This document shows, in pieces, positions 14,041-25,720 of a DNA stretch of 64,000 bases; the stretch's first letter is position 1; each line of letters begins with the position of its first letter. This DNA is from Polytrichum commune (taxonomy: Eukaryota; Streptophyta; Polytrichopsida; Polytrichales; Polytrichaceae), in assembly GCA_950295325.1 (NCBI GenBank), contig OX485803.1:2046001-2110000 (forward strand), written 5' to 3'. The notes below the pieces were generated by a model, which searched no databases, had not been told where the DNA came from, and saw nothing but the letters and a program-made list of their open reading frames with translations. Both the position numbers and the translations under genes were made by a program.

Positions 14041-14543
14041 CATTACTATCGTGGAAGTTGGGACTGAATTTTGATCAAGCCAGACCAATAATGCCATGAC
14101 ACATGTCTTAGTTTCAGAGTGCTAAAGTGATGAGGAGGGAGAGGCTAAAATGAATGATTATGATAGACTCTAGACATTGGTAATATGTTCAGGCCAAGTT
14201 TTGGCTTTCAAATCTTAGTAGTCTCAATGTAGAGAATAATTTATTTTAAAAAAGAAATAAAAATCCTTCTGAGTTCTATCCTCTTACACGGGAAATTTGC
14301 ACTACCTTATACTTCTCCAAATCTAGTGCAAAATGTCTAAAATGTTAGGTTATGAGTGCCTCTACTTTAGTATTAAAAGCCAACTTGCCTCTGTTGGTAC
14401 AAGGATGTTTATTTTGGAATAACATAATTACTGGTCACCGCCGATGAATAGAGACAATTGTAGTTGGATGCTTTATATCTGGCATCCATCATAAGTCATT
14501 GATATTTCACATTGACATGACATTTGCAAATTTTGAAGCCTAA
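14041..14543. repeat. R1 5'-part fragment, copy c
   Basis: Matches the beginning of R1 (compare 60-540): the blocks around ATGACACATGTC, TAGACATTGG and the CATCCATCATAAGTCA stretch follow in the same order. It ends where a Harbinger-like terminal sequence begins at 14,544. Confidence 0.7.
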
Positions 14544-15420
14544 GGGTCAGTTTACACCATGGACCATGAAGTCAACCCATGGAAGATGGCCTTTGTCAAT
14601 GGTCCAACTTCCATGGTCCAATACTAAAAAAATTAGTTATGAAAGCCTTGGGCCTCTCACTAGGTGTAAACCGAATGTGGATCAAGAAGAATGACCATGC
14701 ACCAAAAAGTGAAGGTGCCGATTTTTTTAATACATGCCCAAAAACGGCCGTTTAGAAAAAAACAAGTTTAACTATTCTCTTGTCTTCACTTAGGCTTCAC
14801 TTGTCTTCCCTTCTTGTTAAATGTGTCGAAGATGTGGCTTGTACGTGAATCTTCTCACAACAATTTTTACAAAAAATGAGCGATTACATTTGTACATGTT
14901 CAATGTAATTTACATGTGACATAAGCCTTGTGCTGTCATTACACTAAATAGAACATTTAGTGTTTAATAATATTTAATGTTGTTACCACCCTACCTTGCT
15001 CAACACTAATTTTTAATTCTTTAATAACTAGTGTTAGAAGATATGTTGGAATTCTTCTTTTATCATTGTTATTTATTTTGATATCCTTATTAACACTAAA
15101 GTCAAACATGTACTTCCACATATTACCATAGTTGATATTTAGTGTTTGATTTTACATTTAATGTTACTTACTCTCATAGGTTTATTGATATTTAGAGTAT
15201 GCATTCGTATTTAGTGTATCAAGCACTAAATATCCTATTTAGTGTAGTACAAAACTATGCAAAAAAGAACCGCAATCATTTTCCCATTGCGATTCTTTTG
15301 ACCACCCTGATCTACGGTCACTAAACAACTACAAATTTTTCATTTTTGTTTTGCAACTGCAATTTTCAAAAATTTGGGGTAGGTAATATACCGTTATAAA
15401 TGTATTTTTAAGATCTAAAC
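14544..15420. mobile_element. Truncated Harbinger-like element (left part)
   Basis: Begins TAA|GGGTCAGTTTACACCATGG, matching the left end of the more complete element at 46,119 over about 870 bp. No right end is found; homology fades near 15,420. A terminal GGG next to TAA is typical of PIF/Harbinger elements, but there is no transposase, so the class is inferred. It contains a smaller MITE. Confidence 0.55.
14941..15245. mobile_element. MITE-like element with ACACTAAATAG inverted ends
   Basis: The left end reads ACACTAAATAGAACATTTAG and the right end is its imperfect reverse complement (CTAAATATCCTATTTAGTGT). About 305 bp, AT-rich, no coding capacity. A second copy lies at 46,530-46,837 and a stray end near 49,500. 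Confidence 0.65.
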
Positions 15421-16118
15421 ATTGGTTTTCTTGAGGCGGCAACCTGTCTTAATCCGTCGGGGACCGACACTTGGAAGTTGAAGATATTTTAGTGGGTGCA
15501 CGGAAAATCTAGTGCCCCTGTCCACAATCATCCACATTCTAGCCAACTGCAATAATGTGGTTGGATGGTGGCTTGTCCTTAACTACATGTGAACACCTTT
15601 GACCCATTATATTTAGTATCTATTGGACAAACGGCCTACATCCAAAACTCACCTTTAGTAATATAGTGGAGGCACTTGTTCCAAATCAAGATCCCATCGA
15701 CAGTCTACAAGGTATCAAAATTTCGATCATGTTGGGATTGAATTTTAATCGAGTCGGGACTAAATTTTGGTTAGGCTTGAACCAATAATGAGATGACACA
15801 TGTTCTAGTTTTGAGTGCTAAAGTAAGGAGGAATGAGCAGTTCAAATGAGCGGTTATGGCAAATGCTAGACATTGGTAATATGTTCAGGCCAACTTTTGG
15901 CTTCGAAAATTCACAGTAGATTCAATTTAAGGAATAAGATTATACAAAAAAGAAAATTTGCAGTCATGTTGATCTCTATCTTTCTACACATGAAGAAATT
16001 TGCACCACCTAATACTTGTTCATATTTGACACAAAATCTCTTAAGTGATAGGTTATGGGTGCATGTACTCTCTATGTGACCAAGTCCTTGCCTTGCCAAT
16101 CTTGTTGCAAGTTATAGT
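15421..16118. other. Unassigned spacer and R1 5'-part fragment, copy d
   Basis: 15,421-15,655 shows nothing recognisable. From about 15,660 the text again follows the R1 5' part and runs to TTGTTGCAAGTTATAGTAG, directly before copy e. The same junction occurs near 25,990, so the two-part order is itself duplicated. Confidence 0.6.
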
Positions 16119-18634
16119 AGAGGCACCTATTCCCAATCAAGGTCACATCAACAACCTATAAGATATTGAAATATTAATCAGGTTGGGATTGAATTTCAAT
16201 CAAGCCGGACCAATAATAGCATGACACATATCCTAGTTTTGAGTGCTAAAGTGAGAAGGAGTGAGAGGTTTAAATAGATGGTCATGGTAGATTCTAGACA
16301 TTGGAAATATGTTCGGTCCAACATTTGACTTTAAATTTTCAAATTTAGTAATTTCAAGTCCTAGTACTCTCAATGTCGAGAATAAAATTATCAAAAAAGA
16401 AAGAAATCCTTATGATGTCTATCTTCCTATACGGGAAAATTTGCACCACCTTGTACTTCTCTGAATCTGGCACAAAATTTATTAAGTGATTGGTTATGGG
16501 TGCCTCTACTCTAGTATTAAAAGCCAACTTGCCTCCGTCGGTCCAAGGGTTTACTTTGGAATAATATAATAACTGGCTAGTGCTGATGATTTGAGACAGT
16601 TGTAGTTAGATGCCCCATATTTGGCATCCACAATAACTCACTGATATTTCACAGTGACATGACATTGGCAAATTTTGAAACATGAGTCGGCTCGGCTCTT
16701 GAGTCTCTTGTAACTTATTGTGTCGAAGGATGGCCACATGAAATGGTGCTTGATTGAGGGGCCAGTCGAGTGTGTTTTAAGGGCATGTTTACACAAAAGT
16801 CATTAGGCCATGGTTATTGAGAATACTTGAATTCTCATTGGTCGAAAGTGTCATGGGCTCGGGCTTTAGGTTTACATGAGAGTAATTTTGGGTTATAATT
16901 CACAATATTTTCAATGGACGAAAAACTTACTTGGAAACTCACATGACAAGCATGGATAATGTTGGTTGGGGATTGTAAGAGAATTTTCCAGGATGACTCT
17001 TGAAGGTAGGCCTGATAGAATGTGTGATGGAAATTTGGGTTTACTCTAAGGGTTTGTGACTTCCAAAAGACTTTGGGTTGTAGTCCATGTACTTCGCTAT
17101 GCTCTCATCCAAAAAGCGGGGTACTATGATCATTTGAGAGCCATGGCCTAACACCTTTTGTATTATATAGGCCCTGAACATTTATATTTGAAGGTCGGCC
17201 CATGACGACACATGATTCAATTTCAATGTACTATAGTATAAGCTTTGGACACTTTTAAAAGCCCTCACAATTTTGTGGTCATGGGCCTTGGCGGTAGGGT
17301 AAAGCCACCCTAAGCACACTTTCACGTGTTAGTTGTTCTAGCAAAACAACATAGGGCTCACAAAATTGGCGAAGCTTTCACGGGTATCGCCAAGCATATC
17401 ATTGGCCGAGCACTTTCCTGTGGAGTATGGAGGAGGAGGGGGGCATACGGCCCACATGATATGTGGATTTTGTCAAAACAAGTTGGAATGTCCTTCTTAT
17501 ATCATTAACCAATTTTGAATGTTCTATGAGTGGATTTAGTGAGGTTTACATCTTCCTAAAGCCATTGAAAGCCATTCAAGTTTCACACTTCATGGGAAAT
17601 GGTGGACACACACAACCACAAATATGAGGCGATATGTTTTGGTTTGAAAGTGAATTGCCACAATTTGTATAAAGGTTTTGGTTTTTGTCTCGTCAAATTT
17701 TTGATGAAAGTATGAAAATTAACGAATCTAACATTTGAAGACCAACCCAATGAGGCACCTTTTTATCCACAAATATAGAAACCAATGCAAGGGTCATGTA
17801 AGAAACGCCACACTTTGCGGTGAGTATGTACTCGCCCTTACTCGCCTCTTAATTGGTAGCAATTATTTCTAAATTCAATAAAACATGCAAACTATTTAAA
17901 GTGAAAAGCACACACAAACGCAACTCTATAGTGGCCAAAAAATGGGATTATCCACACATTCAAAATAAAACTACACAAAAATTCCAATACTCATATTTAT
18001 ATAAAAAGTCAAAAGAAAAAACCATTGTCCATGATAACTACATTGAATATACCAAATAGTGAGGTTAGTACTAATTCAAGTCACATGCACAATCTAAATA
18101 AATCTCAAAGTTACTAAGAGTTGAAGTTATTATTGACTGGCACCAAATTCATGGTGATCGTATATTACATGCTCATTATATATTGAGAATATATTATTCC
18201 AACCCTCACTTGATATATTTAATGTACTAAATTATATGTTTCTTGAGGTCACTGGTCATGCGAGTCAAACATTAGATATAGAGCACTGCTTGAGCATAGT
18301 GACAGAACATCCCAAGCATCCAACGATCCAAACAAGTCGGGGTTAAGTCTCCAGAAGGCAGCTTGAGGAGGATTTGAGGAGCTCTTCACCCAGTCACATC
18401 CAGGGAGATTTTCGGGCACAATCAATCAAAATCCATACATTAAATACCATCACATGGTATATTTAATGTACTAAATACCTTACATACCATCACAAATATC
18501 TCCACCTATACCATCTATATAGGACCTCCCTATATGGGACCTTGAAGACCTTCACAAATGTTCCTTCCCATACCTTAAATAAGACCTTCAAGACCTTCCT
18601 AAATGTCTCCTCCCATACCAAAAATAAGACCCTC
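16119..18634. repeat. R1 copy e, left part of segmental duplication B
   Basis: Near-identical to 1-2,338, with small indels such as about 15 extra bases near 17,106. It runs straight into the ANK-B gene as copy a runs into ANK-A. This marks the left edge of the large duplicated block. Confidence 0.85.
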
Positions 18635-18886
18635 TCAAACCACCCCCACATACATTAGTCGCATCACCCGGTTTAAAAATAATACAATCCCAATCAAACA
18701 AGCAAATCCGCCCACTAAGGCCGGATAAGATGTCCAACGCACATTAAAAAAACTTGTATGTTTAGGCATAACTGCCATTGAGGCTGTTGCATAGGAGACA
18801 AGAATACTAACTACTGACAATAAGAGGACACAAATGGCAAAGGCCAGAGTGTTCCGACTGCGATCCAATTCGTTCAAGAATGCTTT
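18635..18886 (-). pseudogene. Remnant of the ANK-B last exon beyond the premature stop
   Basis: In the same frame after the TAG, about 80 codons still encode the last two PGG membrane segments (AICVLLLSVVSILVSYA and YPALVGGFACLIGIV). The frame then ends early at RLMYVGVV, because a small deletion removed the sequence corresponding to the ANK-A C-terminus. Confidence 0.75.
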
Positions 18887-21800
18887 CTATGGCATTGGAA
18901 GAGATATCGATGGCACAACTGCAAGCATGATGGATGCAATAGCAAGATAGAATGACAAGCTATTGCTCACCATAAAAATCTTGACATAGGGGTCCAAAAC
19001 ATGTACGTAGCCGGTATTGTCTGAGGTAGGAGAAAGTTGCATTGACGGATCCGATCCATAACTTAGTGGTGGTTGTAGTGGACCCACATAGGAAGCGGTT
19101 GCAATCAATGCTCCGATAACTGAGATAGCATTTCCTCCTTGATTGAGATTATTCCTTAAATCAAGTGCTTCTTTGGCCATTTTTTCATGCCACCAAGTGA
19201 CGAACTCATCATCATTGATTCCACGCCCTGGATTTGCAATTCTACCCCTCTTGTCTTTTTGCCATATGTCCACCCCTGCTTGAAGAAGCATATTGATGCA
19301 CCCTTTCCTCCCACTATGCCCTCTGTTGACTCGTTGTACATGTCGCGATAATTCATATAGTCCATCCAACCATGCAACATTGGGAACATCTTTGGCACAA
19401 ACATATGGATAGGCTTGTCTGGCTTTTGTCATTGTTTTCCAAGTGCAACCGTCATAATCATTGCAAGGCTCAATCAATCCATTCGCCACATAGTGTAAGC
19501 ATGTTTGTCCCACTAGGTCCCTCTCAAATGGATCACAACGCCCACCATTCAAGACTTGACGGAGAATCTCTATATTACCCAAAGATGCAGCTAAACATAT
19601 AATTGGAAATTCATAAGGCGCTCCTTGACTCTTCTATAATCCAAATACAACAATCAACAAGTCAATCGTCATTTCATCATGTTGGAATGTAATGTAAACA
19701 TTTGAAACACACATTCCCTACTACCATCAATATCTCTTATGGTTGTCCAAGGTATGCCTAATAGATTCTATATGTACGTATAGTATATACATACAATATA
19801 GGGTGAAAACAAAGTAACTTAATCAATGATACATTTGTTTGAATTTTCAAACAGATGAGTAAACAAAGGAACCTTCATGGGCCTTTTTGCAAAAAATGTG
19901 CTACTTGGTAAAAGAAATGATGAAACTAAAATTGAACCAATTAAGGAAGCTAACAATGTACACATTAGTGATGCGGTGAGTAGGTCTGTTAGCATTCAAG
20001 GATGTTTAAAGTGCATTTGTTTCAAAGTAAATTTGAACAAGACCCTACTGATGTTACATCTCTCATCCGTAGCAATTTAAAACTTGAAACACACTTGTGA
20101 TATGGACATGCACAAGAATCTCATCAAATCAATTTTTTTTTTTTTCATTTTGCTTAAATATATGATAACATTCATATCTTGGGCATATTCATCCTTAATC
20201 TTTGTAAATGTCTTTAATCCCAAAATCGCACAAGTGTCATCCATGTAAGTGAATTCTCTATGTAATGCCCAAAATGTGTTAGCACCACATAGGTCTTACA
20301 AACTTCCTTGCCATCTTACAAGATTCGTAAGTGTCAAGAGCTATCAAGGACGAATTGTATGAATATCTTATGATGGAATATTTCATAGATGAGGTATTTC
20401 ATAGATGGAGGAAATTGTCCCTTTTGTGCATTTGAATTGTAACATACAAGATACTTTGCAAATGATTTATTAATTTGGGCCTTCACAAAAAGATCTTCTA
20501 GTTTACAATAATGTCCTTTTCAAATAAATCATAGTCTATTCAAATAATACATACTCCCATATCCCCTCTTTCGACTTTATTGTTAAGTGTCACAAATGAA
20601 ATTTTAGGGTCATAATCATGCATGTGAACCATCAATTCTATCACCCACCATGATTTTTGAAAGCCATGAGCTACAAAGACCTACATTACAAGAAAAAAAA
20701 GTAAAAAGCAAAAATTATTATACAAACAGAAAACCTTTTTATGATGCATTCAATTTACAAAATTTGTTGTGGTAATATGTAAATCCACCTTCAGATCTAG
20801 AATAAATTTTACATCCAAATATGTTGAATATCAAAAATAGAAGTGTGTTGAAAATTAGAACGTTGTATGGATTGACAGTTAGCAAACGAGACTGAAAGAG
20901 TCTCTACAAGAAATACCTAAATCCGTTTGGATTCATATAGATAGTGATGCTAACACTTCATATTTTGCCGCAATTTAAATGCAAAGATGTTCAAATACAT
21001 ATCAACCCAATGCACCACAAACAAACCATAATTAGGGATCCATTGGAAAAGGATTCTCACCTCATCAAAGAATTCGAATGCATTTGTGGATGAAAAGATA
21101 TCCAGTATGTCCTCATTCCCCAACAACAGCGCCAGTGACAACACGGACCAAGCTTTACCAGATGGCATGCGTTCACCCATATGGGCGCAGTATATATCCC
21201 TTGATATCCTAAGTGACCAAGGTATTGATACTAATACCATTCTATTTCTTATTAGCTCAATAAATTCTGCGTTCTTGTGGAGGATGGCTAAATGTAGGGC
21301 TGTGCAATATTCTCCTTCTCCACCCCCATCCAGATAACAATCATCAATTCTTGAAACAAAAAATAGCCTTGCATAAAAGATGTTATTGAGCCGCAATTTC
21401 CCAAATAAGGTATGAATATCCGAGTGATGTTGGGTGGCAGCCAAGTGCAAGGGAGTCCATCCCCTACCATCTCGCACGCCCAAGTACAGCTCCTCTTCTC
21501 CTACCGTCTTTTCAAAACTATCGAAATCTTCAATAGTACACAGGCTCCTCTCCTTCATTTCCAAGCACCTAAATAAATTCCCCAACACCTCCTTCCTACC
21601 CTTGTCAGGTGCAACTGCTATGGCAACATGCAGCGGAGTCCTCCCTTGGAAATCTCGGAGCTGCATCAGCTCTTTCACCTGCTCTTTACCATCCTCACGG
21701 CACTGCTTTACAACATCCGCAACAAACTCCTGGTCATCTACTCTTGAGCAAGCATGGTGGAAGAGGAACAGGTGCCCGTATATCTCATAGCTACCGAAGT

Positions 21801-23637
21801 TGTAGTCCACGTTCCTCGCAAACGATTCCATCAAACCCTCATAACGCCCCACAGCAGTCCCCTTATTCCACACGAGGGTTATCATCTGCTCTATACTCTT
21901 TATAATATCCCGAGTAAGTTCGTACTTACTGAGCCAGCCATGAGCTGAAAGTTCTAAATCGGGTGTAAATGTTTCATCTTCAATCATGAAGTCGTCATTA
22001 ATTTTCTTCTGTTCCCTCGAGAAGTACCCAACAATGTGGAAAGCTATGTCTACAGCCGCCATTGCGCACCTGCCATCGATTGCTCGTGTAAGCTGATGTG
22101 GAAATTCTTCTGTGATAGCCGCAGAGGGGTAAAAACCTCGAATGGTGTCCACTAATTCCAAGCTTCCCTGTATTGCAGCCACGTGCAAGGCCGTTCGCCC
22201 TGCCTTGCCAGTTTTTAGCAATAAATCACTTCCCCCCTCCTGCCTAAGAAGATTCATTAGCGTTTTACAATCTTTACGCTCAATTGCTTGATACCATTCC
22301 GTGGAGGTTTCAGCCTCAGAAAGTACTACTTCAGGGGTCTGGTGTCCACCACCTCCTTTGCTGATGTCCCACCCTGCAGAAACTTTTTCCCTCCTGCAAA
22401 ACTTACGTCAAAATTGTGCTTCCAGCACTTTATTGCTGCTCAGAGGAAAAAGAATTGGTGGGCTCTTGAATCCATAATCCCAGAGACTTTACAACCTGTA
22501 ACAATACTTTAAAGCTACAGGCAAATGACCTCCTTGTATACATGTGGACCACCTTGTATACATGTGGACCACTAGAAGCATATACAATGAAAAATGCAAT
22601 GTACAAGGTTCTTTAGGATGCTTTTATAAAATCAATTGCAAATTAGCCCCGGTGGAGAGCTTAAATTAACCTATCATAATTAGTGTATTTTTATATATAT
22701 TAAACTCTGTTGTTTATTTATTTATTTTGAGACAATTCCAACAAAGCCAACGCCAGGATAATGAAAGACCAAAGATTTTCTGTTAGATATTGGTAAGACA
22801 CACCCACGCTGATGAATCGAATAGAACTTGCCCTAGCAATGATTTACGTGGCACAAGTTCCCAGGAATATGGTGGACATCTGAATGCCTAATAAGTTACC
22901 TTAAGCCTTCTTGGGAGGCTTGACTCATAGCGGCTTGCTTCTTGGAAGACCTGCCCGCCACTCCCAACGGAGAAGGACTGCGAGCCAAAAACGAACGCAA
23001 AGCCCATTCAGTATAAAGCTTCGTCGAAGGTCCCCCAACATGCTTCGATGAAAAGCAGTGGAATCTATGGAATGCAAAAATCGCCACTTATTTGACAAGT
23101 CTCACTAACTTGCAGCTTAAGAAGGGTTCCGCGAATATATGCAGTGCTTAGAAGAAACTTCCGAAGTCTTAGTAACAGAAATAACTTACGATGATCTTGA
23201 GAGGTTGGAGCCTTTTTGAGTTCGAGGACCTGCACTTTCTGAGGCAGTCGAACCAGCTCCATCTCTCTTCATGGCTTTCATTCGGCATGTCAACAAAACA
23301 CATAGTTCTAAAATCAAAGCACTGTCATGAGCGCCACAGTTTTGAAACATCCAAGAATAGTCGACTCTAAAGTTCAAACCCAACCTTATAGTCATGCTGG
23401 CTCCCGAAATTATGTTATAGAAATCATCATATAGAAATGTCCCTGTTACTCTCCAAACATGATCCTACATTATAACAATAACCTTCATACATTAACCCAA
23501 TTCCCTTTGTAAGACGAAAATGGAATCAAAAGTCCTCATGGTGTACCTGGCACCGCACCAGAGGAAGATGCACCTGGCTGTCCAACATCCTGCTCGGACG
23601 TCTGAGGACCTGTTGGTACCTCAGCTATTGGCTCCAT
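18887..23637 (-). CDS. ANK-B: ankyrin-PGG paralog truncated by an in-frame TAG
   Basis: Predicted exons are 23637-23547, 23307-23190, 23064-22900, 22393-21061 and 19633-18887, with the same phases and exon lengths as ANK-A for exons 1 to 4. Ankyrin units and the start of the PGG domain are kept (QGGNAISVIGALIATASYVG). In the last exon a CAG of ANK-A is TAG here (18,887-18,889), just after a two-residue in-frame insertion (SI). Translation would end at 817 residues, after the second hydrophobic segment, losing the last two membrane segments. The last intron is about 1.43 kb against 0.66 kb in ANK-A. The product could be a truncated protein or the gene could be decaying; 250 bases of open frame persist beyond the stop, so the lesion looks young. 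Confidence 0.7.
19740..20520. other. Extra 0.78 kb in the ANK-B last intron
   Basis: This block is absent from the equivalent ANK-A intron, whose flanking text joins directly near 3,577. I see no inverted ends or target duplication. It may be an insertion in B or a deletion in A. It contains a poly-T run at about 20,130 and one chance open frame near 19,877-20,080. Confidence 0.55.
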
Positions 23638-24485
23638 TCAAACGCTCCAAGCAACCAAAAACTGCACAGATTTTCGGTTGTGATTTCATTTATGTTTAGG
23701 AATGATTGTAAGCAGTGGACCAAAACAAGAAAGTACTACAACACTCATACAATTGGAAACCCTTCAATGAACGCCTCCACCCAATCAAGTGCCTCTCTTG
23801 TCCACGACAACAGGTTTCACTGATGATCGCTAGATCAACAACCACCATCAATATTGATACTGGGCTACGTGGAGACCGGAATGCATTCGACCCCCAAGAT
23901 ACAAAATACGCAAACTATGCTCATCCGGGGACCAGTTCCACACTGGGAGCACATATTTCATCGTAATCCACAGCAAAAAGGAAAACTGTGAAGATGCTAA
24001 AAATGTTTTAAAGTGACACGGAAGCAACACATGTGATAGTTAACTGTCTCGAGTTCCATGTCGAGATCCTGTTAATCCGGTAGCACACTGCAGTCGCAAA
24101 CACACACCTAAAGTTAAATTACATTGCAAATGTTATTGAAGGTGAGGGTTACCTTCAAGTGGTCGTGGCACTGATAAACTACAAGATGAACACCTTGCAG
24201 AGTTCAGAGTTCTCACTGGAGCTCCTCCTTGCGCTGGTAAGTACTCACAGGAGCAACAGCGCACACGATCTCCAATATAAGTGCGTTACAGGAGGATGGG
24301 ATATTTGAACTTCTTGTGATTCACCGATTGCTGGGCCAAAACAGAACCGAGAAATGTGGGAGGAACGGATGTCAGCCAGGCCGACTTGCGATGAAGAGAA
24401 GGCCACTCATCCACTTTTGAAGACGGTGCTTCCTAAACGGAGATTGGTGCACCAAGGTAATAACCAAAAGGCCAAGATTCAACGG
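23638..24485 (-). other. Upstream region of ANK-B
   Basis: Matches 6,705-7,580 upstream of ANK-A, with a few deletions (about 35 bp near 24,025). It presumably contains promoter sequence. No clear core motif is visible. Confidence 0.5.
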
Positions 24486-24493
24486 CTGCTTAC

Positions 24494-24783
24494 CGGATCT
24501 GCCTAAAAACCCCCATCGAGCGTGGCTCGGAGGCTAGGTTCGGGAGGGGTGGCAAGGTTGGGATAAAACATGCCCCCTATTTTTTTAATTGGGTGGGGCC
24601 TTATTTGATCTCATAAGGGGTTCCCTAGGGTAATTTGGGGCCGCAGAACCCAAATATAGCAAAAAAAAACCAAAAAAAGTCACCAAGGGGCTAAAACGGG
24701 GAGGGCCAGAAAAATGAACCCCACCGAACCTGGCCTCCGAACCTGACAGATGCAATGCTCGTCGGGGGTATTTAGGGAGCCCC
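24494..24783. mobile_element. 290-bp inverted-repeat insertion with 8-bp target duplication
   Basis: Flanked by CTGCTTAC at 24,486-24,493 and 24,784-24,791. The ANK-A copy has the uninterrupted site at about 7,582-7,590. The ends are imperfect inverted repeats: CCTAAAAACCCCCATCGAGC against CCTAAATACCCCCGACGAGC. An inner GGTTCGG inverted pair extends the foldback. It has no coding capacity. An 8-bp duplication fits hAT-type MITEs; the class is inferred. Confidence 0.75.
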
Positions 24784-24941
24784 CTGCTTACCTCGAGGAG
24801 CTCAGCATTTCAAGGTCAGTGGATTTTATTTTTTGGAACCCGTCCATTTTTAACTCCCATAGAAAACAACGGTTCAAGCCTTTTTAAAACCACCATCTTC
24901 GTGGGATCCAATAAACAATGGACCAAACTCCTCCAACCTAA

Positions 24942-25420
24942 AGGGCGCTTCACACTACTTCACACTACGGACGAAGGTCGAGAGGCTGTCCAGTTCCACC
25001 AATCATGTTGCAAGAAATCAAAAGTTTTACCTTTTGACTTTTCACACTAAGGCCAAAGTCCAAAGGTTGTCATAATTTAAAATGATCACTTTTCAAACAA
25101 GGCGACAGGTTTTGGAAGAAAGTTTGGGTCGGACGGGAATGAAAACCCAAACTATGGTCGAGAGGTCATCGGTTTTTTTTCATAAAAAAATCAATCTTTG
25201 ACAAGATCTTGGCTGTTAGATTGGAGGGGTTGTTTTGGGCAAGAAATAAAGTGGGATGTTCCTTTGGGTTTGGACTTTGGGCTTGGCCTTTGGAGGCTTC
25301 ACACTATGCCAGGCTGAAGGCTTCAATTACTATATTTTATTGGGTATTTTTTGACCATTTTTTTGGACTCTCAACAAAGTTTGGCCACTCAGTCCCACGG
25401 CCATAGTGTGAAGCGGCCCT
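24942..25420. mobile_element. Harbinger-like MITE, about 479 bp
   Basis: The left end AGGGCGCTTCACACTA and the reverse complement of the right end (AGGGCCGCTTCACACTATGG) form short inverted repeats. CCTAA-type text flanks the left end and AATATT the right, so a TAA-like target is likely but not clean. No transposase. Its ends resemble the GGG..TTTACACTATGG ends of the element at 46,119. Confidence 0.55.
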
Positions 25421-25720
25421 AATATTATTCAGTTGCTATCAACCGTTCCATTCTAATAATATCAGCATTTTGCTTCGCCTAAGTATTATGATCTGTCTTT
25501 ATTAGTAAAATGTTTATTCTCACAAAATAAACAAAATATAATAAATTCTGAATAGTTTCTCGGTTAATCTTGACCCCATGCAACTCATGGAGTCCACTGC
25601 ATAATGATATGCAGTTTAAGCACATATTAAGAACTACCTTGGCCCACTGATCTCAGTTTCAGAACCCACATTCTATGATCGGGGAGAACCAGCAGTTATT
25701 TACAAATGAACCAGTTGAGT
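25421..25720. other. Unassigned AT-rich spacer
   Basis: About 300 bases between the MITE and the next R1 fragment. I see no gene, repeat or signal in it. Confidence 0.5.
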
